NCBI GenBank assembly: GCA_964455375.1 | Contig: CAYVXE010000023.1 | Coordinates: 1 to 51,628 of the forward strand | Length of the DNA: 51,628 nucleotides | From: CAYVXE01 sp964455375 | Lineage (GTDB): Bacteria; Zhuqueibacterota; Zhuqueibacteria; Oceanimicrobiales; Oceanimicrobiaceae | Direction: 5' to 3' | Shown: piece by piece, positions 26,005 to 34,146 of the stretch | Numbering within the stretch: the stretch's first letter is position 1 | Layout: each line of letters opens with the position of its first letter | Made by a program: the position numbers and the translations under genes | The notes under the pieces: generated by a model | What the model saw: only the letters and a program-made list of their open reading frames with translations | Told to the model about the DNA's origin: nothing | Databases searched by the model: none

Positions 26005-27390
26005 TTACATCAACGCAAAATCATCATCAGAAAATTTCACAGAAGGGTACTCCTGCAACTTTGCTTTAAAAATATTGATAATTTCCTGTAACCGTTCACG
26101 TGTTTTTGCTTCGAAACGCAAGACCAGCACCGGCTGTGTATTCGATGCCCTCACCAGCCCCCAACCGTCGCCAAACAAGACGCGAACACCATCGATATCA
26201 ATCGTTTCGTATTGGGCTTTAAAAAATTTCGCCAGTTCCTCTACAATATTAAATTTATCCTCATCTGTGGCCTCAATTCGAATTTCCGGCGTGGATTCAA
26301 AACTCGGTATCTCCGCAGAAATTTCCGACAAGGTTTTGTCTGAATTGGAAAGGATTCGCAGCAACCTTCCGGAAACATAGATAGCGTCATCAAATCCGAA
26401 GTAATCATCCGCATAAAAAATATGCCCGGACATTTCACCGGCCAGAGGTGCTTTCACTTCCTTCATTTTTGCTTTTAAGAGTGAATGCCCTGTTTTGTAC
26501 ATGAAGGGTTTACCACCATTTTTTTCGATTTCCTCAGGCAGCGCCTGTGAACACTTTACATCAAATACAATTTCCGCACCCGGATTGCGCTGCAAAACCT
26601 CCCGACTGAGAATGGCGATCAATTTGTCGGCAAATATTATTTGACCTTTTTCATCGATAACACCTACCCGATCACTGTCACCATCGTAGCCCAAACCCAG
26701 ATCTGCTCCCACTTCCAAAACCGTCTTTTGTAAATCCACAACATATTTCGGGACAGTTGGATCCGGTAAATGGTTAGGAAAGTGACCGTCTGGTTCACAA
26801 TAAAGCCGCGTCACATCACAGCCCAGGTCTTCCCACAGCTCCGGAGCGACCAGTCCACCGGTTCCGTTTCCGGCATCGATGACAATTTTCATTTTTTTAG
26901 CAAAACTCAATTTTGACTTTACCATAGTCAAATAGTCTTCACGAATATTCTTAATCGTCACTGACCCGCTGCCGGAAGCAAAATCTGCATTTCCAATGAT
27001 CTTTTTGATTTCCTGAATTTGATCTCCGTACACCGGTGCCACACCTTTTTTAGAAATCTTCAATCCATTGTAATCTATGGGGTTGTGACTACCTGTTATC
27101 ATAACGCCGCCATCTGCGTCAAAATGGATGATACCGAAATATTGGATGGGGGTGAGCGTCACACCAACATCAATGACCTCGATACCCGTTGACAGCAACC
27201 CTTCCAGTAGTGCGTTGCGAATGCGTTGCGAGGACAATCGAACGTCACGGCCAATAACCATATTTTTTGCACCTTGCCGAATCAGGAAAGTTCCGATGCC
27301 TTTTCCCAGCAGCAGCACATTCTCATCAACCAAATCTTCATCAGCAATTCCTCTGATATCATATTCGCGAAAAATCGTTGGTTTTAACAT
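26005..27390 (-). CDS. Phosphomannomutase/phosphoglucomutase
   Basis: Alpha-D-phosphohexomutase of 461 aa interconverting hexose 1- and 6-phosphates for polysaccharide precursors. It starts MLKPTIFREYDIRG, has the phosphoserine loop GGVMITGSHNPIDYNG, the metal loop GYDGDSDRVG, the sugar-binding loop GEMSGHIFY, and the C-terminal phosphate-binding segment VRASNTQPVLVLR. The ATG at 27390 is fixed by a strong GGAGGAGAG 4 bp upstream; the longer frame to 27441 overlaps prmC and is not needed. Bacterial AlgC-type enzymes use both mannose and glucose, so the substrate is left open. Confidence 0.93.
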   Translation of the reverse strand: MLKPTIFREYDIRGIADEDLVDENVLLLGKGIGTFLIRQGAKNMVIGRDVRLSSQRIRNALLEGLLSTGIEVIDVGVTLTPIQYFGIIHFDADGGVMITGSHNPIDYNGLKISKKGVAPVYGDQIQEIKKIIGNADFASGSGSVTIKNIREDYLTMVKSKLSFAKKMKIVIDAGNGTGGLVAPELWEDLGCDVTRLYCEPDGHFPNHLPDPTVPKYVVDLQKTVLEVGADLGLGYDGDSDRVGVIDEKGQIIFADKLIAILSREVLQRNPGAEIVFDVKCSQALPEEIEKNGGKPFMYKTGHSLLKAKMKEVKAPLAGEMSGHIFYADDYFGFDDAIYVSGRLLRILSNSDKTLSEISAEIPSFESTPEIRIEATDEDKFNIVEELAKFFKAQYETIDIDGVRVLFGDGWGLVRASNTQPVLVLRFEAKTRERLQEIINIFKAKLQEYPSVKFSDDDFALM

Positions 27391-27415
27391 GTAACTCTCC
27401 TCCATTAAAAAAGCG

Positions 27416-28309
27416 TTAATTTGATTGCTCATATTCAGCACAAACGACTCGTTCGATATCGTTTAAATCTTTTATGATGTTGACGCATGACAATCGATTT
27501 GACATAAAAATTTCTTTCACTTTGTGCGCCTGACCTAATCCGACTTCAACGAAAACCAAACCACCCAGATTTAATCCTACAGGACAGTATTTCCCTATCT
27601 GCCGGTAAAAACTTAAACCGTCCGCATTATCCATTAACGCAATTGTCGGTTCGTAATTTTTTATTTCCTCAGGCAATTGTTTAAACTCTGATTTTGAAAT
27701 GTACGGAGGGTTGGAAACGATGATGTCGTATGAAGAATGAGGAAGAATCGTCTGGTTTCGAAAGTCCGTTTTCATAAAATGAATTTTGGAAGTTTGGTTA
27801 TTTAATTCCGCATTTTGTACTGCGACATCCAGGGCTTCCTTTGAAATATCAGTGGCTGTGATGTCGCAATCGTTTATGTTTTTTGCTAAACTGACCGCGA
27901 TGCATCCGGAACCGGTGCCTATCTCCAAAATTGTAATCCGTTTATTGGAAGAAAATTTCTCCTGACACACTTCAATGACAGACTCGACTAGAATTTCAGT
28001 TTCCGGCCTTGGAACGAGCACGTTTGAATTTACCTTAAAAGGTAAAGCCATGAATTCCGTCGACCCTAAAATATATTGAAGCGGTTCCTTTTTTGCCCTG
28101 CGTTGCAACAATTCTTTGAAACTCTGCAATTCCGCTGGGGTGATCGGTCTCTGAAAATTGAGATAGAGCTGTACCCGGTTCTGATTCAAAACCTTTGAGA
28201 GTAGCCATTCAACATTCAGCCTGGCGTTCTCGACATTTTTATTTTCTAAATATTCAGTGGCAAAATTTAGCAGTTCAAGAACAGTCCAATTTTTCGCTCG
28301 TTGTTTCAA
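27416..28309 (-). CDS. prmC: Release factor glutamine methyltransferase PrmC
   Basis: SAM-dependent enzyme that methylates the Gln of the GGQ motif in release factors. The 297-aa protein has an N-terminal helical domain, the SAM-binding motif ILEIGTGSGCIAVSLA, and the catalytic IIVSNPPYISKSEF (NPPY). It directly follows prfA (8 bp gap), its substrate's gene, a very common pairing. The start is a TTG at 28309 with no good ribosome binding site, so translation may depend on coupling with prfA. Confidence 0.95.
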   Translation of the reverse strand: MKQRAKNWTVLELLNFATEYLENKNVENARLNVEWLLSKVLNQNRVQLYLNFQRPITPAELQSFKELLQRRAKKEPLQYILGSTEFMALPFKVNSNVLVPRPETEILVESVIEVCQEKFSSNKRITILEIGTGSGCIAVSLAKNINDCDITATDISKEALDVAVQNAELNNQTSKIHFMKTDFRNQTILPHSSYDIIVSNPPYISKSEFKQLPEEIKNYEPTIALMDNADGLSFYRQIGKYCPVGLNLGGLVFVEVGLGQAHKVKEIFMSNRLSCVNIIKDLNDIERVVCAEYEQSN

Positions 28310-28317
28310 TGCAAAGT

Positions 28318-29385
28318 TTAACCAACCGTTTTCATCAATTCCGCCTGATCGGCAAGACGGAGCGGTTCGATCACGTCCTGCAAATCACCATCCAAAATTT
28401 CCTCCAATCGGTACAACGTCAACCCGATTCGGTGGTCGGTCATTCTGCCCTGGGGGAAATTATACGTTCTGATTTTTGCACTGCGGTCACCGGTACTGAT
28501 CATTGAACGCCGGCTTTCACTGAGTTTGGCCTGTTCTTCCTGCTGTTTTTTTTCAAACAACCTTGCTTTCAGAACTTTAAGTGCTTTTGCCCGGTTTTTA
28601 TGCTGGGATTTTTCATCCTGACAGGTTACCACCATACCGGTTGGCAGATGTGTAATCCGCACAGCCGAGTCAGTTGTATTTACGCTTTGTCCGCCGGGGC
28701 CTGAGGAGCGATACACATCTATTTTCAGATCATTCGCATCGATGTCAATTTCTACTTCTTCCGCTTCAGGTAAAACTGCCACCGAGGCAGCGGAAGTATG
28801 AATTCTGCCGCTGGCTTCTGTTTTAGGAACACGCTGCACCCGGTGCACGCCGCTTTCGTATTTCAGCACGCCGTACGTAGCGTCTCCTTTTACCAGGAAA
28901 ATAATTTCCTTAAATCCACCGATACCTTGTGGGTTTGAACTAAGCACATCCAGCTTCCACCCCACCCGTTCCGCAAATCTCGCGTACATTCGGAATAAAT
29001 CCCCGGCAAATATTCCCGCTTCTTCACCACCGGTTCCAGCCCTGATTTCAACAATGGCATTTTTCGCATCTTGCGGATCTTTCGGTAAAAGTAGACGTTT
29101 TAACTCTTCTTCAAGCCGGTCCTTTTTCGCACCCATTTCCGCTAATTCCGACTCGGCCATTTCCACTAACTCCGCGTCCGACTCTTCCTTTATGAGGGAC
29201 TTGTCATCTTCAATGGTTTTCAAAATGTCCAGATACTCCCGGTATTTTTCGACAGCCTCATCAAGACTTCGCTTTTCTTTGGCATAGTCAGCATACTTTG
29301 AAGGATTCTGGGCTATGTCCGGGTCCATCAGCAAATTACAGAGTTCTTCGTAGTGTGATTCTATTTTTTTGAGCTGCTCTAACAT
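28318..29385 (-). CDS. prfA: Peptide chain release factor 1
   Basis: RF1 (355 aa) terminates translation at UAA and UAG. The stop-codon recognition tripeptide is PKT (VPKTEASGRIHTSA), which fits the PxT of RF1 and not the SPF of RF2. The catalytic GGQ is in SSGPGGQSVNTTDS. Typical RF1 ends follow (ARTYNFPQ-like RTYNFPQGRMTDHRI). It heads the prfA-prmC pair and is 34 bp downstream of the DUF1385 gene. No frameshift site is present, as expected for RF1. Confidence 0.96.
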   Translation of the reverse strand: MLEQLKKIESHYEELCNLLMDPDIAQNPSKYADYAKEKRSLDEAVEKYREYLDILKTIEDDKSLIKEESDAELVEMAESELAEMGAKKDRLEEELKRLLLPKDPQDAKNAIVEIRAGTGGEEAGIFAGDLFRMYARFAERVGWKLDVLSSNPQGIGGFKEIIFLVKGDATYGVLKYESGVHRVQRVPKTEASGRIHTSAASVAVLPEAEEVEIDIDANDLKIDVYRSSGPGGQSVNTTDSAVRITHLPTGMVVTCQDEKSQHKNRAKALKVLKARLFEKKQQEEQAKLSESRRSMISTGDRSAKIRTYNFPQGRMTDHRIGLTLYRLEEILDGDLQDVIEPLRLADQAELMKTVG

Positions 29386-29419
29386 TCAATAGGCCTAACA
29401 ATTTTACGATTATTTTTTC

Positions 29420-30394
29420 TTAGTAAGCATTCGCTTCCAGCAATTCCTGACCTTCTAAAACGACATTTTCATGCATGGAGTAATCTAATTTTAAGGCACA
29501 TTTTAAAGCTACCAGTGCCACTTCCAACTGTTCTTCATCCGGTTCTTTTGTGGTCAACTTTTGCAGCCACAAACCTGGCAGGATAAAGGGACGCCAGAAC
29601 CAATTATCCGGATGTTTCCCGGATAAGCGAATCAATTCATAAGAAATTCCGCCGATTAACGGAATAAATGTCAAACGGATCAACCGTTCTGCAATGGTGT
29701 CGGGTCTTCCCAAAAACATAAAAACAGCGATGCTTACCAGCATGACGAACAACAAAAAACTCGTTCCGCATCTTGGATGAAAACGCGACATAGGTTTTGC
29801 ATAAGATGGCTGCAAGTTCACGTTGTTCTCAAATGCAAAAATACTTTTATGTTCAGCGCCGTGATATTCAAAGATCCGTTGAATATCTTTCATCAAAGCA
29901 ATAATGCCGAGATAAAGTAAAAAAATCGACAAACGAATGATTCCGTCAGCCAAATTAAATAAAATTCCGGACCTAATACCAAAAGAATCCACAATTATGA
30001 GCGGAATATAAAAAAAGATAAACATGCCGATCCCGAAAGAAAAAACTAACGTTGCGACCATCCATATTTTTGACCACAAACTTTTAGATGCCAGTTGCAC
30101 TGTTGCTTTTTTTGACGCTGAATTATGATTTTCCTTCTCATCCTCCATCGCGATATCGCCGGAAAAAGTAAGCGACTGTATGCCAAGAACCAGCGACTCA
30201 ACCAAAACTGCGGCACCTCTTATCAACGGTAGAGAAAAAAATTTGCTCTTCTTTACGAATGAAACAAACGGTTTTATCCGGACATAAATGGAGCCGTCCT
30301 TTCTGCGCACCGCCACCGAATAAGAATCCTGCGACCGCATCATCACGCCTTCTATAACTGCTTGCCCGCCGACCTGAATTTCGGGAGTATCCAT
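29420..30394 (-). CDS. DUF1385 (YqhQ-like) membrane protein
   Basis: A 324-aa integral membrane protein opening with VGGQAVIEGVMMRS, the hallmark of DUF1385. Hydrophobic segments lie near residues 105-135 and 150-170, with two more around 210-240. The conserved stretch EYHGAEHKSIFAFEN and the following HPRCGTSFLLF are family motifs rich in potential metal ligands (His, Glu, Cys). The biochemical role is unknown; family members often sit between rpmE and prfA, exactly as here. It may start its own transcript or be reached by read-through past the terminator at 30427-30470. Confidence 0.9.
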   Translation of the reverse strand: MDTPEIQVGGQAVIEGVMMRSQDSYSVAVRRKDGSIYVRIKPFVSFVKKSKFFSLPLIRGAAVLVESLVLGIQSLTFSGDIAMEDEKENHNSASKKATVQLASKSLWSKIWMVATLVFSFGIGMFIFFYIPLIIVDSFGIRSGILFNLADGIIRLSIFLLYLGIIALMKDIQRIFEYHGAEHKSIFAFENNVNLQPSYAKPMSRFHPRCGTSFLLFVMLVSIAVFMFLGRPDTIAERLIRLTFIPLIGGISYELIRLSGKHPDNWFWRPFILPGLWLQKLTTKEPDEEQLEVALVALKCALKLDYSMHENVVLEGQELLEANAY

Positions 30395-30426
30395 AGTTTA
30401 TTTACACCATTTGAGATTAAACAAAA

Positions 30427-30470
30427 AAAACGGAATGGGTACATCTTTGCAATAGTACTCATTCCGTTTT
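30427..30470 (-). terminator. Intrinsic terminator after rpmE
   Basis: On the minus strand AAAACGGAATGAGTAC pairs with GTACCCATTCCGTTTT around a 12-nt loop (one mismatch) and runs into TTTTG. It lies 20 bp past the rpmE stop, so the rpmE message ends before DUF1385-prfA-prmC. The stem also has A and T runs on both sides and could work in either direction. Confidence 0.85.
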
Positions 30471-30489
30471 GACATTTTCAGCAATTGTG

Positions 30490-30804
30490 CTAAGAATTTG
30501 CAGTTGTCTCTTCTTCCTTTTTCTGATCAGATTTTGCCGACTCCTTTTTTGCTGACTGAGAAGCCATGCCATATTTTTTCATAAATTTCTCCACACGTCC
30601 TGCGGAATCGAACAACTGTTGTTTACCGGTAAAGAACGGATGTGAGGCACTAGAGACTTCCACCTGAATAAGAGGATATTCTTTCCCGTCTTCCCATTTT
30701 ATTGTATCTTTTGACTTTTTTGTCGAACGGGTTAAAAACGCAAAGTCTGAAGCTGTATCCTTAAAAACAACAAAATTATAGTTCGGATGAATATCTGGTT
30801 TCAC
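30490..30804 (-). CDS. rpmE2: 50S ribosomal protein L31 type B
   Basis: L31 of the cysteine-free (zinc-independent, type B) class, about 104 aa. KPDIHPNYNFVVFKD, TIKWEDGKEYPLIQVEVSSASHPFFTGKQ, and AGRVEKFMKKYG are all type B signatures, and no CxxC is present. The last 25 residues are a Lys/Glu/Ser tail not needed for the fold. Two adjacent GTG codons could start it; the second (30804) has AGGAG at better spacing. It sits between rho and DUF1385, the usual place for rpmE. Confidence 0.93.
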   Translation of the reverse strand: MKPDIHPNYNFVVFKDTASDFAFLTRSTKKSKDTIKWEDGKEYPLIQVEVSSASHPFFTGKQQLFDSAGRVEKFMKKYGMASQSAKKESAKSDQKKEEETTANS

Positions 30805-30856
30805 CACTTTCTCCTTAACTTTTTAAACAAATCTAGCGGCATTTTTTAGAATTATA

Positions 30857-30885
30857 AATATAACACATTTACTGTCTATATGCAA
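30857..30885 (-). promoter_or_regulatory. Candidate sigma-70 promoter for rpmE
   Basis: On the minus strand TTGCAT, a 17-bp spacer, and TATATT lie about 50 bp upstream of the rpmE start. The -10 matches consensus at five of six positions, the -35 at three. It falls in the gap after rho, so rpmE could be transcribed separately. Confidence 0.45.
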
Positions 30886-30933
30886 GGCAAATATTGAATT
30901 CTTGCATAATTAATACTTTGTTTATTCAACCGA

Positions 30934-32181
30934 TTATGTGTTCATAGCATCGAGAAATTCTTTATTAGATTTAGTGCCGCGCATTCTATCCAGGAGAAAT
31001 TCCATCGCCTCTACCGGGGTAAGTTCTGCCAAAAATTTCCTTAATATCCAAACGCGGTTCAATTCAAAATCAGACAGCAGTAATTCCTCTTTTCTCGTTC
31101 CGGATCTCGTCACATCGATTGCCGGATATATACGGCGGTCTGAAAGCCGGCGGTCCAATTGCAATTCCATATTACCGGTTCCTTTAAATTCTTCAAAAAT
31201 GACTTCATCCATGCGGCTGCCGGTTTCAATTAGAGCGGTTGCGATGATAGTCAGACTACCGCCTTCTTCAATATTTCTGGCTGCACCGAAAAAACGTTTG
31301 GGCCGTTCCAAAGCCGTGGCATCGAGACCGCCTGACAAAATTTTACCGCTATGTGGAACCACCGAATTATGCGCACGGGCAAGACGGGTAATACTGTCCA
31401 ATAAAATCACAACGTCCTGTCCGAATTCAACCAATCGTTTCGCCTTCTCCAGCACCATTTCAGCAACCTGCACGTGCCGGTCTGGTGGCTCATCGAACGT
31501 TGAACTGATGACTTCTGCCTTCACCGACCGCTGCATATCCGTCACTTCTTCGGGACGTTCATCGATTAGCAAAACAATCATTTTAATCTCAGGGTGGTTA
31601 TCTGAGACGGCGTTGGCTATTTTCTGCAACAGAATGGTTTTACCTGTTTTAGGTTGTGCAACAATAAGCCCTCTCTGACCCATACCGATAGGTGTCAACA
31701 AATTCATCACTCGTGATGAAAAATCTCTGGACTTGTGCTCCAGGTTAATTTTTTGCTCCGGATAAAGCGGAGTTAAATTATCAAATAATATTTTCTTTTT
31801 TGCCTCCTCAGGATTTTCAAAATTCACCGCTTCAACTTTTAGCAGAGCAAAAAATCGTTCGCTCTCTTTAGGCGGTCGAATTTGCCCGGATACAGTATCG
31901 CCTGTACGCAGCCCAAAGCGCTTAATTTGCGATGGTGAAACGTAAATATCATCCGGTCCCGGCAGGTAATTGTAATCCGGTGAACGTAGAAATCCGTAAC
32001 CATCGGGTAAAACTTCCAGTACACCTTCTGCGAATATCAACCCTTCCTGTTTGGTCTGCTCCTCCAAAATTCGAAAAATCAATTCCTGTTTCTTTAAACC
32101 AGTCGCTCCTGTTACACTAAGATCCTGCGCCATTTTTGTCAGTTCTGAAATTTTCAACGACTTTAGTTCACCTATTTCCAT
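30934..32181 (-). CDS. rho: Transcription termination factor Rho
   Basis: Hexameric RNA helicase (415 aa). A Rho N-terminal SAP-like segment (SLKISELTKMAQDL) is followed by the cold-shock-like RNA-binding domain (GVLEVLPDGYGFLRSPDYNY, YVSPSQIKRFGLRTGD). The ATPase core has Walker A in QPKTGKTILL, the Q-loop region IDERPEEVTDM and the R-loop DATALERPKRFFGAARN. The ATG at 32181 is preceded by AGGTGAAC at good spacing; a GTG at 32190 lies inside that ribosome binding site and is rejected. The 12-nt block AAATAGGTGAAC occurs twice here, once as the binding site and once just inside the gene. Confidence 0.96.
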   Translation of the reverse strand: MEIGELKSLKISELTKMAQDLSVTGATGLKKQELIFRILEEQTKQEGLIFAEGVLEVLPDGYGFLRSPDYNYLPGPDDIYVSPSQIKRFGLRTGDTVSGQIRPPKESERFFALLKVEAVNFENPEEAKKKILFDNLTPLYPEQKINLEHKSRDFSSRVMNLLTPIGMGQRGLIVAQPKTGKTILLQKIANAVSDNHPEIKMIVLLIDERPEEVTDMQRSVKAEVISSTFDEPPDRHVQVAEMVLEKAKRLVEFGQDVVILLDSITRLARAHNSVVPHSGKILSGGLDATALERPKRFFGAARNIEEGGSLTIIATALIETGSRMDEVIFEEFKGTGNMELQLDRRLSDRRIYPAIDVTRSGTRKEELLLSDFELNRVWILRKFLAELTPVEAMEFLLDRMRGTKSNKEFLDAMNT

Positions 32182-32554
32182 AAAGTTCACCTATTTTAAA
32201 AATGAAATTTAATAATGCGAACGCATTATTCCCCTTCTTGTTTCAAGGCCATAACCAAAAGAAATGACCACTTTTATTATATATTTTGAATTTATTTAGA
32301 TACTCTTACTGATTTGCTCTGAATGGAATATTTTGCCTTATGGAGAAGTTTTCGAATTCACAGTTTCTTGTATTTTGTGGCCGTTACAGTTAAAATCCCT
32401 TGATTATTGAGGCAATGACATGTCCACTTTCAAACAGATCCTAAAGACATGACTATATTTGGATTTTTTTGAACGACAGGATATTGCTGGGAAATTTTGA
32501 TTTTCTTGGGCCGGGTCTAATTTTTTGCAAAAGTAAAAAAATTATTTTACATTG
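32182..32554. other. Long 5' leader region of rho
   Basis: About 370 bp between folC and rho with no supported gene. It begins (minus strand) right after a strong promoter at 32530-32558 and ends with a perfect hairpin near the rho start. The first 60 nt of the predicted RNA are richer in C than G (for instance ACCCGGCCC and TTTCCCAGC), as expected of a Rho-binding (rut-like) leader. Three very short reading frames of 5-8 codons exist in it, none with strong support. Confidence 0.5.
32211..32230 (-). promoter_or_regulatory. Perfect hairpin in the rho leader
   Basis: AATAATGCGTTCGCATTATT is a perfect 20-bp palindrome ending 30 bp before the rho ATG. As RNA it gives an 8-bp stem with a GUUC loop; as DNA it could be an operator. 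It is followed by an AU-rich stretch and the AGGTGA ribosome binding site. Its role is unproven. Confidence 0.5.
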
Positions 32555-32558
32555 TCAA
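32530..32558 (-). promoter_or_regulatory. Near-consensus sigma-70 promoter for rho
   Basis: On the minus strand TTGACA (perfect -35), an exact 17-bp spacer, then TACTTT (-10, four of six). The -35 overlaps the last codons of folC. Start of transcription would be near 32523, giving a 5' leader of about 340 nt before the rho ATG. Confidence 0.65.
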
Positions 32559-33829
32559 GACTTTTTATAAAAAATTAATGATTCCCCGACAATATAATGT
32601 GACCCGGTCATACAGATCAAATCATCTTTATTCGCTTTTGATTCTACACTTTTAATACATTCATGAATATCCGGATAATTATATGCAAATTTATTTATGC
32701 GCCTGAATTCTTTTTGAAGATTCGTCGATTTAAGTCCTCGGTCCGAAGCGGGCGTGGTGACGAATATTAAATCGGCGTGCTTAGAAATAATTTTAGCAAT
32801 TTTCTTGAATTGTTTATCTTCTAACAATCCAACCATGACCAGAAGGCGCTTAAAATGGTATATCCGCCGAATTTCTTTAAATAAAATATCCATAGCAGAC
32901 ACATTATGGGCAACATCAACAATGATGTCCGGGTTTGTTCGTACACGCTGCATTCTTCCTGGCCAGCAAACTTTTGCCAGTGCCGTATGAAGCGTCTTTT
33001 TCGTAAGCGCCTGACCGGGGAATGCCAGCACCTTCAATGCGAGAGCGGCTGTGGCAGCATTCTCCAATTGATGCCTGCCGATTAGATTTAGCTGCAAATT
33101 GGTAAAAGTCGTTCCACAAACTGACATGTCAAATTTTGAGCATGCTCGTTTGATCTCAATTCTATCAAATTGACACATTTTAGGGAGCTCATAAAGTTTC
33201 GCATGATTTTGACCCGCAATTCGCTTAATTACGATCGAAACTTCCGGAAGATTAGATTGACTGATACACGGTACATGCTTTTTAATAATGCCTGCTTTTT
33301 CAGATGCAATTTGCGCTAATGATTTCCCGAGGTGTTCCACGTGGTCGAAACTTATTTCGGTTATTATGCTCAGTTCAGGCACGATGACATTTGTCGCATC
33401 GTATTTCCCACCGAGACCCACTTCAATAATTCCGATATCAACTCTTTCATCAGAAAAATATTTAAATGCGATGGCGGTTAATGTCTCATAAAACGTACAG
33501 GAAATTTTCTCAATTCTCGCCCTGAACTCCGCCACATAGTTTCGTAAACGCACGTCTGGAATAGGCTGCCCATTCACCTGAATTCGTTCAGTCACAGAAA
33601 GAAGATGCGGCGATGTAAATAACCCTGTCCTCAGATTGGATTCCCGGCACAACCTCTCCAAAATCGCAGCAGTGGAGCCCTTGCCATTAGTACCGGCGAT
33701 ATGAACGCATTTTACATTTTTCTGCGGATTCCCGATTTCGTCTAAAAGAGCAGTAATATTATGCAAACCTAACTTCCACCCAAACCGGTGTAAACCAAAC
33801 AAGAATTTCAGTGTATCATTTTTGCACAT
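32555..33829 (-). CDS. folC: Folylpolyglutamate synthase/dihydrofolate synthase
   Basis: Mur-ligase-family enzyme adding glutamate to folates (424 aa). The N-terminal LHRFGWKLGLHNITALL is the FolC start pattern, then HIAGTNGKGSTAAILE is the P-loop, followed by GLFTSPHLLSVTERIQVNG and IGIIEVGLGGKYDATNVI, both FolC signatures. The C-terminal Mur ligase domain includes IIVDVAHNVSAM. ATG at 33829. It is the gene before rho on the minus strand, and its 3' end carries the rho promoter. Confidence 0.95.
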   Translation of the reverse strand: MCKNDTLKFLFGLHRFGWKLGLHNITALLDEIGNPQKNVKCVHIAGTNGKGSTAAILERLCRESNLRTGLFTSPHLLSVTERIQVNGQPIPDVRLRNYVAEFRARIEKISCTFYETLTAIAFKYFSDERVDIGIIEVGLGGKYDATNVIVPELSIITEISFDHVEHLGKSLAQIASEKAGIIKKHVPCISQSNLPEVSIVIKRIAGQNHAKLYELPKMCQFDRIEIKRACSKFDMSVCGTTFTNLQLNLIGRHQLENAATAALALKVLAFPGQALTKKTLHTALAKVCWPGRMQRVRTNPDIIVDVAHNVSAMDILFKEIRRIYHFKRLLVMVGLLEDKQFKKIAKIISKHADLIFVTTPASDRGLKSTNLQKEFRRINKFAYNYPDIHECIKSVESKANKDDLICMTGSHYIVGESLIFYKKS

Positions 33830-34146
33830 ACAGCCTACCTGTTGATGACAAAATTTACAAAACTGTGCAATTTTTTACCTTACTTTGGTAAGAAATTGCA
33901 CCTCCCGTGCTTCAACAAAATAAGTTTAAAAGATTTGAGGTCTTTTTTATCAAGAAATTTATGTGTTCGTTAATATTTAATTTTTAATTACTTAATCCTT
34001 TTTTATGAAGTGTTTTTCGTATTTCTAATATGGCTCACAAAAATAAAACAAAATTTCTCCTATTTTTCCTACAAATGGCATATAATTTGCAAAATTCTAC
34101 CAAAAGCTACCAATCTTAGTTTTGACAAACAATTAAACAATTCATT
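33830..34146. other. Divergent intergenic region folC / TonB-dependent receptor
   Basis: 317 bp between two divergently transcribed genes, very AT-rich, with no open frame of interest. A TATAAT hexamer on the plus strand at 34081-34086 could be the -10 of the receptor gene, but no -35 lies at the right distance. TTTTGACA at 34119-34126 has no matching -10 before the coding start. Promoters of both genes must be here. Confidence 0.5.

Noticed and set aside
30938..31678. 246-codon plus-strand frame opposite rho
   Set aside because: The reverse of conserved Rho ATPase sequence; its Ser-rich composition is what a shadow frame gives.
32221..32510. Very short leader frames (5-8 codons) in the rho leader
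   Set aside because: Starts have no convincing ribosome binding sites and the lengths are within chance expectation.
34081..34126. TATAAT and TTGACA motifs upstream of the TonB receptor gene
   Set aside because: They are in the wrong order and spacing to form one promoter, and each lacks its partner element at 16-18 bp.
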